DNA of 64,000 nucleotides from Bacillus massilinigeriensis (GCF_900117315.1 NZ_LT630337.1:1146409-1210408); one strand, 5' to 3'. Numbered from the stretch's first letter, positions 18,953 through 28,095 are shown. Numbers and translations: made by a program. Notes: generated by a model not told the origin, from the letters alone.

Positions 18953-19050
18953 ATCGCGGATATATTGAAATTATCTCGGATATATCGGGCAAAATCGCGG
19001 ATATATTGAAATTATCGCGGATATATTGAAATAATCGTGGATATCCAATT
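18953..19050. repeat. About five tandem ~20-bp units
   Basis: The unit ATCGCGGATATATTGAAATT recurs at 18953, about 18994 and about 19013. Diverged units lie at 18973 (ATCTCGGATATATCGGG) and 19033 (ATCGTGGATATCC). Confidence 0.85.
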
Positions 19051-19176
19051 TTCTGAGGCCCCAAATCAGTTTTTCCCCTACTGTGCTCCCGCTTCCCTTT
19101 ACATTCAAGGATAGAACAATTCAATTTTTCTTCAAAAATTACAAGATTTTATCCATTTTAATGAAATATATCCCCG

Positions 19177-19428
19177 TTACTTAAAAACAGAATGATCTCT
19201 AAGCCAATCCCTTTCCATTCTACCCCAAATATAAAAAGACCATGTTAACCCCAATAACAAACAAATAATCCAAACAATCAACATTTCATTAACGGAAAAA
19301 TCCATTTTAAATGAGCTAATAAGAAACCTAATAATATAGTAGTCAAGAGCCAGCGGCATAGATAAGACCAATCCAGATAGTAAAATAAATCTTTTTTTCC
19401 CTTTTTCTCGAATATGTCCCCAGTTCAC
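19177..19428 (-). CDS. Small membrane protein, unknown
   Basis: The 83-aa protein has two hydrophobic segments (FILLSGLVLSMPLALDYYII and MLIVWIICLLLGLTWSFYIW) with a positively charged N terminus, giving a two-helix hairpin topology. No family recognised. The ATG follows a GGTGAA; nothing around it suggests a partner. Confidence 0.55.
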   Translation of the reverse strand: MNWGHIREKGKKRFILLSGLVLSMPLALDYYIIRFLISSFKMDFSVNEMLIVWIICLLLGLTWSFYIWGRMERDWLRDHSVFK

Positions 19429-19605
19429 CTATTAAATCCCCCAATCACAATTGGTTACACCAATATTATTATGCCTAGAGGGTAACTTTTTTTCGTAATA
19501 TATAAGTTTTATCAAAGTAAACTGCCCTTAATCTAGTAAAAGCAAAAAAGCAATCCTTCACTCTTGAAGAACTGCTCCTGTTTGTTAATGAAAAAAATGG
19601 CTCTT

Positions 19606-20481
19606 TTAGTTCGAAAACTTTTCCAGCTCAGGATACTGAGTAAGCATCTTTTCGTTTGCGCATTCCATTTGCTTAGAATACTCTGCGTAAGAAACACTTA
19701 ACTTCTTCATGGCTGGAATGAGTCTATCGTAGTATCCGCTCATCTTGTTGAAATCCTTAAGCAAAGCTTGCATTTTATACGCCTGAGAATTCTTGTATTC
19801 ATCGGATTGAATATATTCTAAATATTGCTCTAGAAGAGCCTTGTTTTCAGATAAAAACTTTTCAGGATCTTCTACAGATTGCCTTGTGCTTTCAATAATC
19901 TCGTTCATATTTTGTGCGCTGATTTGTTTTGTATTTTCCTCAAAATATGCACGTAATTCATCAGGAAAATGAAGGGAAGGTGCATGATCTAAAAAATCTA
20001 TGATTTCCTCATATGCCCATTGCTGCTCAGTTGTTAATATTGGTTCGTTCAAAAACCGGGAAAAATGAAGGCAAATGAATCTTCCATAATAACCCGGAAA
20101 GGCATCTAAAAGTTTTTCAGCTACTGTCGCATTTTGCTCAATTGCTTTTAAATCCTCACTTATTTCAACAAAGCCCTTACCACAACTGAGCTTATCGAGA
20201 ATTTCTTTTTTTGCCTGTTCTTTTTGAATACTTAATTCCTTTTGAATGGATAATTTATGTAGTGTTTCACTAGTTTCATCATCGAGCGCAGCTTTTACTT
20301 TCCCTATACTTAGTCCAAGTTTTCGTAATACAGAAATCTTTTGTAGACGTACAATATCTTCTGGGCTAAAATCTCGATACCCATTTTCTAAAATAGTAGG
20401 GAAAATTAATTTTTGTTCGGTGTAATACTCAATTGCTTTTTTAGTTAAATTTGTTGCTTTACTAGTTTCGTTTATTAACAT
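19606..20481 (-). CDS. MerR-family transcriptional regulator with long effector domain
   Basis: The protein of about 291 aa begins with a MerR winged helix (INETSKATNLTKKAIEYYTEQKL, then GYRDFSPEDIVRLQKISVLRKLGLSI). A long helical C-terminal region follows, with no Cys-rich metal site, typical of drug- or stress-responsive MerR proteins. The ATG at 20481 is preferred because GAGGTG lies 6 nt upstream; the open frame extends 11 codons further without a good site. A 19-bp-spacer promoter lies just upstream, so it probably controls itself. Confidence 0.85.
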   Translation of the reverse strand: MLINETSKATNLTKKAIEYYTEQKLIFPTILENGYRDFSPEDIVRLQKISVLRKLGLSIGKVKAALDDETSETLHKLSIQKELSIQKEQAKKEILDKLSCGKGFVEISEDLKAIEQNATVAEKLLDAFPGYYGRFICLHFSRFLNEPILTTEQQWAYEEIIDFLDHAPSLHFPDELRAYFEENTKQISAQNMNEIIESTRQSVEDPEKFLSENKALLEQYLEYIQSDEYKNSQAYKMQALLKDFNKMSGYYDRLIPAMKKLSVSYAEYSKQMECANEKMLTQYPELEKFSN

Positions 20482-20499
20482 ATTTGTCACCTCAGAACT

Positions 20500-20530
20500 A
20501 ACGTAAGCTAACACCCAAGGGGATAGTCAA
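20500..20530 (-). promoter_or_regulatory. MerR-type promoter with operator in a 19-bp spacer
   Basis: On the minus strand, TTGACT (20525-20530) and TACGTT (20500-20505) are separated by 19 bp. The interrupted dyad CTAACACCCAAGGGGATAG (20508-20526) lies between them. MerR activators act on such long-spacer promoters. Confidence 0.7.
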
Positions 20531-20658
20531 TTGTTTTTACAAAAATATCAATCAATTTCTCTTTAAACAGCTTTCCCCTTTATTTGAGTTAGTAAAGCAT
20601 ATCATTGAAATAAGTATTTTACTGGTCCCACTCAACGCATGGCCTTTCCCTACAAAAA

Positions 20659-21285
20659 CTATTGCAGCTGCCCTGGCCTAACTTCTTTGACTTTATACGG
20701 AAATGCATTATCAAACTCTTCAAGTTCCTTTTCATCTATGGAATAGCATTTCGGATCGGAATAGGTTCCTTTCATCGTTTTGATTTCGTGGCTGTCAAAA
20801 ACCTTGACCATAAAGTATGGAACCTCCTCAGATCTGGCCATCCCTTCATAAAAAATTCCATACTTTGAGGCACTTTCAAAGCCAAATTTGATGTAATATG
20901 TAGGGTTTCCTGTAATTACAACTGCTGGGTATCCCATTTGTTTTGCTTTATCCAGCGTGAAGTTTATTAATTTTGAACCGTATCCTTTGCCTTGGTATTC
21001 AGGTAATACGCTTACCGGACCAAACAACAAAATATCCCTTTTTCCGCCATCATCCAAGACTAATGTCCCTTTTGCATAGACGATATTAGCGATGATTTTA
21101 CCGTTCTCCTCTAGAACATAGTCTAACTCAGGTACGAAGCAGGCATCCTTCCTTAAATTATGTAAAGCCAGATGCTCGAAGCACCCAGGGCGGTATAAAT
21201 TCCAGAATGCCTCTCTCGTAAGATTTTCTACTTCAAAGTAGTCCCTTTCCTGCTCTAATCTTATCGTTATTTCTGATCGATTCAT
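20659..21285 (-). CDS. GNAT-family N-acetyltransferase
   Basis: The 208-aa protein has the GNAT acetyl-CoA site LPEYQGKGYGSKLINFTLDKAKQ near residues 93-115, preceded by the strand LLFGPVSVLP. YYIKFGFESASKYGI is typical of YhbS-like members. The C-terminal 50 residues (FMVKVFDSHEIKTMKGTY) form the extra strand seen in that subgroup. Substrate unknown. GGGAGGGA precedes the ATG. It is monocistronic. Confidence 0.85.
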   Translation of the reverse strand: MNRSEITIRLEQERDYFEVENLTREAFWNLYRPGCFEHLALHNLRKDACFVPELDYVLEENGKIIANIVYAKGTLVLDDGGKRDILLFGPVSVLPEYQGKGYGSKLINFTLDKAKQMGYPAVVITGNPTYYIKFGFESASKYGIFYEGMARSEEVPYFMVKVFDSHEIKTMKGTYSDPKCYSIDEKELEEFDNAFPYKVKEVRPGQLQ

Positions 21286-21486
21286 TATTTTTCCCTCCCA
21301 ATTTTAGCAATATAGGACTAGTATACTCATTTTTTCTAGTGGAGTGTTCCATTGTATTTTTATAAAAATTGAATTTCTCCATGTTCATTTATGCCTATGG
21401 TGAATATTCTAAAGTGAATATGAGCACACAGCTCAACATCACTTTTTGGTTTTTCACAAAATTTATTATGAGGGAAAGTGATATCC

Positions 21487-23085
21487 TTGAGTATATTTAG
21501 TAAAGTCAATCCTTCTGACCCAGAAACAATCCCTAAGTTTGTCGACAGGTTAGAAAAGCCTGAGGTTGCTAGACCTACACGAAATCCTAATTATCCTTAT
21601 TATTCCTATTATGAGTTGGAAATGAAAGAAGACAAACACCGTTTCCATCGAGATTTCCCACTTACAACGATTTGGGGATATGATGGGCTTATTCCAGGTC
21701 CCACTATTGAGGCGGAAAAGGATAAAACTACTTATGTCAAATATATTAATAACCTGCCAAAGAAACATTTTCTTCCTGTGGACCGTACACTTCATGTTGC
21801 CAGTGATTCACCAGAGGTTCGGACAGTCACCCATTTACATGGGGCTAATGTCTTTTGGGAAAGTGATGGTCACCCTGAGGCATGGTATACGCAAAACTAT
21901 GAATATGTGGGGCCAAAATTCAGAAGAGAAGTCCATGAATATACCAATCACCAACCTGCCACCACTTTATGGTACCATGATCATGCAATGGCATTAACTA
22001 GATTAAATGTTTACGCTGGACTCGCTGGCTACTACCTTCTTCGGGATAGTATGGAGGAAAGATTACATTTGCCTAAGGGAAAATATGAAATTCCTTTGAT
22101 GATCCAAGATAAATCATTTAACGAGGACGGCTCCCTCTTCTATCCAATTGGACCTGAACCACCTCTTCCACCAGCTCCAGTCACCCCTTCTATTACCGTT
22201 GGATTTTTCGGTAATACGATTACGGTAAACGGTAAAGTATGGCCCTATTTAAACGTTGAGCCTAGAAAATATCGTTTCCGTATACTTAATGCTTCCAACC
22301 GAAGAGGATACATTTTAAGACTTTCCAACGATCAATCAATGATTCAAATAGGAACGGATGGTGGTTTTTTGACAGACCCCAATCCCATTCCAGCCATTGA
22401 ATTATTGCCAGCCGAACGAACAGATTTGATTATTGATTTTTCCGGATTAGAAGGTCAGACGATTACATTAATGAACGATGACATCGAATCTGCTCCACCA
22501 AATGAACATACTGGTGTCATTATGCAATTCCGAGTAACCCTTCCACTAATAGGAAAAGATACAAGTGTCATTCCTGAAGAAATGGCACCGCGTGATTTAG
22601 ACCTCCATGAGCAACATGCACATATTAAAAGAGATTTGCCTTTAACGGTTTCTAATGATTCGTATGGCAGACTCATGCTAATGTTAAACAACATGATGTA
22701 TCATGAACCAGCAACTGAAAAACCATCACTGGACAGCATCGAAATCTGGAATTTCATAAACACGACACCCATCCCACATCCAATGCATATCCACTTAATT
22801 CAGGGCAAGATTCTTGGACGAAGACCATTTAATGTACAAAAATATATTAATGAAGGAAAGCTTGAAATGGGACCCCTTGAATTACCACGTAATTATGAAA
22901 CCGGTTGGAAAGATGTCTTTAAGGCAGATGTAGGTTACGTAACATCGGTTATCATGCACTGGAAGGAATTCACAGGGAACTATATTTGGCACTGTCACTT
23001 CTTAGAACATGAGGACCACGACATGATGAGACCAATAACAGTAATCAACGATGCCCACCCAGTCCAGCAACCTCATGCAAACTAA
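21487..23085 (+). CDS. cotA: CotA-like multicopper oxidase (spore-coat laccase)
   Basis: The 532-aa protein has all four copper-binding blocks of CotA: VTHLHGAN, LWYHDHAMALTR, PHPMHIHLIQGK and IWHCHFLEHEDHDMM (T1 His/Cys/His/Met and the trinuclear cluster). It is close in length and sequence to B. subtilis CotA, the heat-stable outer-coat laccase/bilirubin oxidase, and lacks a signal peptide as CotA does. The start is uncertain: the TTG at 21487 or the GTG at 21478, both behind AGGGAAAGTGAT. The stop codon abuts GGGGACGGTTCT repeats. A sporulation-sigma promoter is expected but I could not identify one. Confidence 0.93.
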   Translation: MSIFSKVNPSDPETIPKFVDRLEKPEVARPTRNPNYPYYSYYELEMKEDKHRFHRDFPLTTIWGYDGLIPGPTIEAEKDKTTYVKYINNLPKKHFLPVDRTLHVASDSPEVRTVTHLHGANVFWESDGHPEAWYTQNYEYVGPKFRREVHEYTNHQPATTLWYHDHAMALTRLNVYAGLAGYYLLRDSMEERLHLPKGKYEIPLMIQDKSFNEDGSLFYPIGPEPPLPPAPVTPSITVGFFGNTITVNGKVWPYLNVEPRKYRFRILNASNRRGYILRLSNDQSMIQIGTDGGFLTDPNPIPAIELLPAERTDLIIDFSGLEGQTITLMNDDIESAPPNEHTGVIMQFRVTLPLIGKDTSVIPEEMAPRDLDLHEQHAHIKRDLPLTVSNDSYGRLMLMLNNMMYHEPATEKPSLDSIEIWNFINTTPIPHPMHIHLIQGKILGRRPFNVQKYINEGKLEMGPLELPRNYETGWKDVFKADVGYVTSVIMHWKEFTGNYIWHCHFLEHEDHDMMRPITVINDAHPVQQPHAN

Positions 23086-23168
23086 GAAGCACGGGAAGAA
23101 GCACGGGGACGGTTCTCTGCTTCCAAATGAAGCACGGGGGAAGCACGGGGGACGGTTCTTTTGCTTCC
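23086..23168. repeat. Cluster of GGGGACGGTTCT repeats directly after cotA
   Basis: Full copies lie at 23098-23124 and about 23139-23168. Each is preceded by a partial copy of its own head (GAAGCACGG at 23086, TGAAGCACGGGGG at 23128). The first partial copy begins at the base after the cotA stop codon. Confidence 0.85.
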
Positions 23169-23249
23169 AAATAATAGTCATTCGCACAAAGCTATCACCG
23201 TTTGTACAGATCTCAAAAATGAAATACCAGATACCCCTAACCAACGAAA

Positions 23250-23288
23250 GTAGGCCCAAATTCTTATTACAAAAGAACTTGAGCCTAC
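23250..23288. terminator. Imperfect hairpin sharing a sequence with 28096-28132
   Basis: GTAGGC...TTCTT pairs with AAGAA...GCCTAC with two mismatches. The right arm AAGAACTTGAGCCTAC recurs almost exactly at 28117-28132 (AAGAACATGAGCCTAC), which also forms a hairpin. Confidence 0.6.
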
Positions 23289-23313
23289 ACCAAAACAAAT
23301 CACTCTAATAAAA

Positions 23314-23360
23314 AGAACGTAGGTTTCTCAAGCTCTTAATAGCTCTTGAACCTACGTTCT
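23314..23360 (-). terminator. Terminator of the bceAB-type operon
   Basis: AGAACGTAGGTT on the left pairs with AACCTACGTTCT on the right, with AGCT-containing interior pairing. On the minus strand TTTTATTAG follows, a usable U tract for leftward transcripts from the permease gene. Confidence 0.75.
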
Positions 23361-23369
23361 CCATAACCT

Positions 23370-25241
23370 TTAAATACCCGCTCGAATCTGCTTAATATAG
23401 TAGAATCGAACAATGAAGAAGTAAATGATTTGAATGATTAAAAACACACCTAATACCATTACCGATTCCTTAAAGAGGTTAAAGGAAAACATATGGGATA
23501 ATGCCGTTAACGCAACAGCTCCATGGACGAGAGCGACTATTATTGGTGCGAAAAAGAGAATGGCGGTTTGTCTGTTTAATACCTTCTTTAATTCTTTCAC
23601 TGTTAGCCCCATTTTCGAAATCGCCTTGAATTTTTGCTTATCCTCATCTAAATCCATATACAATCGGAAGTAAAGGAAGCTACCGGCTGATACGAAAAAG
23701 ACAATGCCAATAAATAATCCTACAAATAAAATTGGTCCGTAAAATTTCATGATTTCATAGGTTTCATAATCGATAGACGTAAATTTATAGCGTTCTATAT
23801 GTTTTATTATCTTTTCAGCTGCAGTCATAATTCCATCCTTACCAGAAGTGACTTGCCATGCATAATAGCTTTGCTTCACTTTTGGCTTAGGAAGCAATTC
23901 AAAATCATGATCAGACACAATATAATAAGAGCCTGTTGCAGGTAGAGCTTTAGAGGAGAGAACATCATCTTTGTTAGCTTTTAATGTCACCCCTGATTCT
24001 AATTGAATGGTTTTATCTAACAGTTCTGTTTTCTGGCCAAAATTCGTTCCTATAAAATCGACAACGATTACTTGACCATCCTTCACCGCTACCTTCTTTT
24101 CATCGATTAACGAGACAAAACGATTAAAATCTGATTCCTTTGTGATTAAGACTTCATCGTTTGCAATATCATAATAACTCATTACCATATGCTCATAATC
24201 TGCCTCAATCTTTTCTTCTTTTAATGTTTGGTTAATCAACGCAACGTCTTGCTTTTCTGTGTTTTCCTCAGAAGTTTTATAGGAAAAGGTATGGGCATTC
24301 ACATCTTTGAGACCTGATGTAAGTACTGTTTGGAACCCAAATAAAGTTCCAATGGCAGAAAATGCAACCGTCGAAACGATGGCAACCATAAAAAATGTGC
24401 GCGCGTTATCCTTCATTCGAAACGCTAAGTCGGAAAAGAGAAGCATATTCGTTTTAAACCAAAAAATTGATTCCTTCTTTTTTAATCTCCGAATGATATA
24501 AACACTTAATTGCGTAAATAATAAATAGGTGCCAATAACGACAACGATAATAACAGGAAGCATTGCGGCAACAACCAAAACTCCCTTTACAAGCAAGGCC
24601 ACTGCATAGCCGGTTCCAAGTAAAAAAACTGCTAACAAGGTTAAAAATATGCTAGCCTTTGGCTCACCCTTAGGGATTTTATTTCCTTTAATCAGTTCAA
24701 TCAACCTTTTACTTCGCAATACATAGGTCACAAATAAGGATATAAAGAAAAACAAGACAATAAATGAAGCAAAGGTCAAAATGATTGCCCTTGTTGGAAA
24801 ATAAAATGGTAAGGCACTTTCAATTATTAACACGTTTTCTGCTAGGAGCAGAATTCCCTTCGCAAACACAACGCCTAGTAATATCCCTCCAAGTGTCGCA
24901 AAAAAACCAATCAACATATTTTCTAAAAACACCATTAAGCGAATTTGCTTCATTGACATTCCTTGAATCATTAACAAACCAAATTCTTTTTTCCGCGATT
25001 GTAAAAATGAACTCATTGAATAAAGAATGAAGAAAAAAGAAAAGACGTAGATGATTCCTGCAGATATGTTCATCCCTTTTGCTACACTTGAATTCATTCC
25101 AGCCCCGTTTAATGCTGGATGATTAGCAAAAATCGAAAATGTGAAGAATACCATCACGGTAAATAAACTGCTAAGAAAGTAGGCAGCATATAACCTTTTA
25201 TTACGTATCACATTATTAAACGCGAATTGACGAAAGGTCAC
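23370..25241 (-). CDS. BceB/YxdM-type ABC transporter permease
   Basis: The protein of about 623 aa has the ten-helix FtsX/MacB fold of Bce permeases: one N-terminal helix (LYAAYFLSSLFTVMVFFTF), three more to residue 230, and a large extracellular domain between helices VII and VIII (about residues 310-520). The final helices are PILFVGLFIGIVFFVSAGSF, AILFFAPIIVALVHGAVAL and LGVFLIIQIIYFFIV. Bce permeases sense and remove cell-wall-active peptides with their histidine kinase. The GTG at 25241 is preferred: GGAGGGG lies 8 nt upstream and the product starts MTFRQFAFNNV. It overlaps the ATPase gene by 26 nt. Confidence 0.88.
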   Translation of the reverse strand: MTFRQFAFNNVIRNKRLYAAYFLSSLFTVMVFFTFSIFANHPALNGAGMNSSVAKGMNISAGIIYVFSFFFILYSMSSFLQSRKKEFGLLMIQGMSMKQIRLMVFLENMLIGFFATLGGILLGVVFAKGILLLAENVLIIESALPFYFPTRAIILTFASFIVLFFFISLFVTYVLRSKRLIELIKGNKIPKGEPKASIFLTLLAVFLLGTGYAVALLVKGVLVVAAMLPVIIVVVIGTYLLFTQLSVYIIRRLKKKESIFWFKTNMLLFSDLAFRMKDNARTFFMVAIVSTVAFSAIGTLFGFQTVLTSGLKDVNAHTFSYKTSEENTEKQDVALINQTLKEEKIEADYEHMVMSYYDIANDEVLITKESDFNRFVSLIDEKKVAVKDGQVIVVDFIGTNFGQKTELLDKTIQLESGVTLKANKDDVLSSKALPATGSYYIVSDHDFELLPKPKVKQSYYAWQVTSGKDGIMTAAEKIIKHIERYKFTSIDYETYEIMKFYGPILFVGLFIGIVFFVSAGSFLYFRLYMDLDEDKQKFKAISKMGLTVKELKKVLNRQTAILFFAPIIVALVHGAVALTALSHMFSFNLFKESVMVLGVFLIIQIIYFFIVRFYYIKQIRAGI

Positions 25242-25980
25242 GTGCATCCCCTCCCAATAAAGAAAGTGTATCGATGATCCTTTGGAAAAAGGCTTGGCGA
25301 TTATCGCCACGATGGATTTCGGAATAGAACTTTCCATCACGGATAAATACGACCCGATTACAATAGCTGGCAGCCTGGGCATCATGAGTCACAAGCATCA
25401 TCGTTGTTCGTTCTTTCTTATTAATTGCCTCAAGCATTTCCATCACATCTTTTGATGACTTTGAATCAAGATTTCCTGTCGGTTCATCTGCCAATAATAG
25501 CTTCGGTCCATGAATCATCGCTCTTGCTACTGCGGCTCTTTGTGCTTGTCCTCCCGAAATTTCGTAGGTGCGTTTTTTCATAATTTCGCTAATCCCTAGC
25601 TTTTCAGCAATTTCATTGGCTTTCCGCTTCATTTCCTTCACTTTTTTCCCATCTAGAGTTAATGGAAGAACGATATTCTCTTCAACCGTTAATGTATGTA
25701 GCAAATTAAAGTCTTGAAAGACAAAGCCAAGCTCACGACGTCTAAATTTGGCCAAGGCATCCTTTTTTAATTGATGAGGATTATTCCCATTAATTAAGAT
25801 TTCTCCGGTCGTTGGCTCATCAATGGTTGCAATCAAATTTAATAGGGTGGTTTTCCCACTTCCGGACGGCCCCATTATGCCGACAAATTCACCTTCATCT
25901 ATCACTAAATCAATATCTGTTAATGCACGATACGCAATGTTTCCTTCGTAAATTTTACTTACCTGTTTTACATTCAGCAT
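25216..25980 (-). CDS. BceA/YxdL-type ABC transporter ATP-binding protein
   Basis: The 254-aa ATPase carries Walker A GPSGSGKTT, Q-loop FVFQDFNLLH, signature ISGGQAQRAA, Walker B LLLADEPTGNLD and H-loop LVTHD. The GELGF/FNLL pattern is that of MacB/Bce ATPases. GGGGAA 7 nt before the ATG at 25980 supports this start. It forms an operon with the permease. A BceR-type inverted repeat and a TATACT -10 element lie upstream, so expression should depend on the adjacent two-component system. Confidence 0.92.
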   Translation of the reverse strand: MLNVKQVSKIYEGNIAYRALTDIDLVIDEGEFVGIMGPSGSGKTTLLNLIATIDEPTTGEILINGNNPHQLKKDALAKFRRRELGFVFQDFNLLHTLTVEENIVLPLTLDGKKVKEMKRKANEIAEKLGISEIMKKRTYEISGGQAQRAAVARAMIHGPKLLLADEPTGNLDSKSSKDVMEMLEAINKKERTTMMLVTHDAQAASYCNRVVFIRDGKFYSEIHRGDNRQAFFQRIIDTLSLLGGDARDLSSIRV

Positions 25981-26013
25981 CACAAGTTCCCCTCTCTCTA
26001 CCATTTTCTTAAC

Positions 26014-26087
26014 TTGTGACTAGTATAGCCGCTATTTCTATTTATAAAAATCGATTTATCTTTCACTTTCCTTACACGCATGTAAGG
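26014..26087 (-). promoter_or_regulatory. BceR-type operator and activated promoter of bceAB
   Basis: The palindrome CCTTACACGCATGTAAGG (26070-26087) fits the TNACA-N4-TGTAA box described for Bce-like response regulators and overlaps the histidine-kinase stop codon. Downstream on the minus strand is TATACT (about 26027-26032) with a poor -35 region, as expected for an activated promoter. Confidence 0.8.
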
Positions 26088-27073
26088 TTTTGGGCCACAG
26101 AAAAAATGATTCTAAAAGTGGAGCCTTCCCCTTCCCTTGAATCGAGTTCGATTCGGTGGCCAAGCTGCTCAGCGGCCTCCCTTGCTAAATAAAGACCCAT
26201 TCCAGTCGATTCTCTAAATTTCCGACCATTTTCTCCTGTATAAAAGGGGTCGAACACCCGGCGCTTGTCCGTTTCAGGGATTCCTACACCCTCATCCTTA
26301 ACCTCTAATACGGCTTCTCCACCTCTTTCATAAATCGATAGAAAGATGGTTCTGCTTTTTCCCTTTGAATACTTAACTGCATTATTAATAAGCTGGGAAA
26401 GCATGAAGAACAACCATTTTTCATCTGTTTCGACCGTAATCCCTTCCCTTTCCTGCGAAAAATTTGGATACACTTGATTTCTAATATAGAGGCGTTTATT
26501 TTCATGATTCACTTCATTAACAAGCCTTAAAAGTTCTACCGGTTTGATATGAAAATCCTGTTCAATCGTCCGCAATCTTGCCATATAAAGAATGGTATTC
26601 AAGCCAGTCTTGATACGGTCGGTTTCCTCTCGAATACTCGATGAATCTGGCTCATCCAGGTTTTGGGCAATGAGCTCAACAACTGATAATGGCGTTTTCA
26701 TTTGATGGACCCATTGATCCATAAACTTCAAATGCTCTTCTTTGCTCGATTCTAATTTTTTTATTTGTCCCTGAAATAGCTTATATTGATTCTTTAATAA
26801 TTGATCAAGTGCTTCAGAAATGGGGGTTTGTTCTGTTTTTTGTAGGGATTGATCCAAAGACTCCAGGTCGCTGCTAAGCCTTTTGTAAAAATGACGACGA
26901 TTATAATAATGAATAATTAAATATCCCCCGAGGAAAAAAATCCCGAGGAACACCGAGTAAAGGGCAGGTAATAAATGATGATACCCATCAAGAAAATAAA
27001 TTGCCAGAATCACAAAGAATTGTATGATTTGCACAAAAACTAGAAAAGTGTGCTCCTTTAGAAATAATTTCAT
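26072..27073 (-). CDS. BceS-type intramembrane-sensing histidine kinase
   Basis: The 333-aa kinase has two N-terminal transmembrane helices (FLVFVQIIQFFVILAIYFL and LPALYSVFLGIFFLGGYLII) with almost no extracellular loop, the defining trait of intramembrane-sensing kinases. The H box is DQWVHQMKTPLS, with H123 as the phosphorylated residue. The ATP-binding domain has QLINNAVKYS (N box), VKDEGVGIP (G1) and STGMGLYLA (G2). It overlaps the regulator gene by 4 nt. Such kinases receive the signal through the BceAB transporter. Confidence 0.92.
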   Translation of the reverse strand: MKLFLKEHTFLVFVQIIQFFVILAIYFLDGYHHLLPALYSVFLGIFFLGGYLIIHYYNRRHFYKRLSSDLESLDQSLQKTEQTPISEALDQLLKNQYKLFQGQIKKLESSKEEHLKFMDQWVHQMKTPLSVVELIAQNLDEPDSSSIREETDRIKTGLNTILYMARLRTIEQDFHIKPVELLRLVNEVNHENKRLYIRNQVYPNFSQEREGITVETDEKWLFFMLSQLINNAVKYSKGKSRTIFLSIYERGGEAVLEVKDEGVGIPETDKRRVFDPFYTGENGRKFRESTGMGLYLAREAAEQLGHRIELDSREGEGSTFRIIFSVAQNLTCV

Positions 27074-27777
27074 TGGTTTTCAACCCTTATCCAGGAAATA
27101 TTCAGTCGATACCCTACACCTCTTATGGTCTCGACTGCTCCTTGAATACCAACAGCCTCAAATTTTTTACGGATCCGCGTAATGTTTACATTCAATGTGT
27201 TTTCATCCACATACATTTGGTCATCCCATAATTTTTCAAGTAAATCCTCTCGACCCGCTACTCGAGGATATCTTTCTATTAAACTTTCAATCAAATCTGC
27301 TTCTTTTTTGGTAAGGGTAACTGTTTCCTCTTTAAAAATTAATTCCAGCCTCTCGGGAAGTAGCTTTAACCCTTCGATCTCCAACACACGCTCCTCAAGC
27401 TTAGAAGCGTATTCTCCATAGGCTCGGCGAAGCTGACTGCGAATTTTCGCAATGACAATTTCCGGATGAAAGGGTTTGGTAATAAAATCGTCGCCCCCAT
27501 TTTCCAATGCCATGATCTGATCCATCTCCCCAACCCGCGCCGAGATGAAAATCACTGGACAAATCGATTGCTTACGTATTTGACGGCACCAATAATAGCC
27601 ATCAAAGCTAGGTAGATTAATATCTAATAAAACAAGATCTGGCTTTTGTTCTTGAAAATCATTCATAACTTGGTCGAAATCAGTTACAACATACGAATCA
27701 TATCCATATTTATTTATGTATAATTGCAAATGCTCAGCAATTTTAGGATCATCCTCAATAATCAAAATCCCTTGCAT
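27070..27777 (-). CDS. BceR-type OmpR-family response regulator
   Basis: The 235-aa regulator has a receiver domain with the acidic pocket IIEDD, the phospho-acceptor D52 in LVLLDINLP and the conserved Lys in FITKPFHP. A winged-helix OmpR effector domain follows (VDENTLNVNITRIRKKFE, ETIRGVGYRL). AGGAG lies 8 nt before the ATG at 27777. With the overlapping kinase and the adjacent ABC genes it forms a Bce-like peptide detoxification module. Its expected target is the 26070-26087 palindrome. Confidence 0.92.
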   Translation of the reverse strand: MQGILIIEDDPKIAEHLQLYINKYGYDSYVVTDFDQVMNDFQEQKPDLVLLDINLPSFDGYYWCRQIRKQSICPVIFISARVGEMDQIMALENGGDDFITKPFHPEIVIAKIRSQLRRAYGEYASKLEERVLEIEGLKLLPERLELIFKEETVTLTKKEADLIESLIERYPRVAGREDLLEKLWDDQMYVDENTLNVNITRIRKKFEAVGIQGAVETIRGVGYRLNISWIRVENQ

Positions 27778-27841
27778 AAAAACCACTCCTTTCCCTGTCA
27801 ATTATCCCATATCATATAATATTCAAAAAGCAAAAACTTTC

Positions 27842-27992
27842 GAAGCATGGGGACGGTTCCCTGCTTCCAAATCTGCAGGAAGCGTGGGGACGGTTCCCTG
27901 CTTCCGAGAAGATTCGCGGGGACGGTTCCCTGCTTCCGAAACGGAAGCACATAAGAAACCCGCAGAAATTGCAATGGCAATTCTCTGCTTCT
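27842..27992. repeat. Array of three full and one degenerate GGGGACGGTTC repeats
   Basis: Full copies lie at 27842-27868, 27878-27905 and 27908-27937, all in the same orientation with a CCC variant of the core (GGTTCCCTGCTTCC). A decayed copy follows (27943-27992), where the core reads GGCAATTCTCTGCTTC. Confidence 0.85.
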
Positions 27993-28095
27993 AAAAATAC
28001 CTTGGGAAAGGATCATCTGCTCCCAATTGGCCAAAAATTGGTCAGAGCGTAGAGAAACCAAAAACTCTACTTGAAAAAATGAACCAAACGGAAAA

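Larger units (their letters stand above)
18750..19176. other. Intergenic region with two repeat types
   Basis: It contains one palindromic GGGGACGGTTCT copy and a 20-bp tandem array. No gene is supported; minus-strand open frames run through the array and look non-coding. Confidence 0.6.

Noticed and set aside
18953-19050. CRISPR array
   Set aside because: Units are directly adjacent with no unique spacers, and no cas genes are present.
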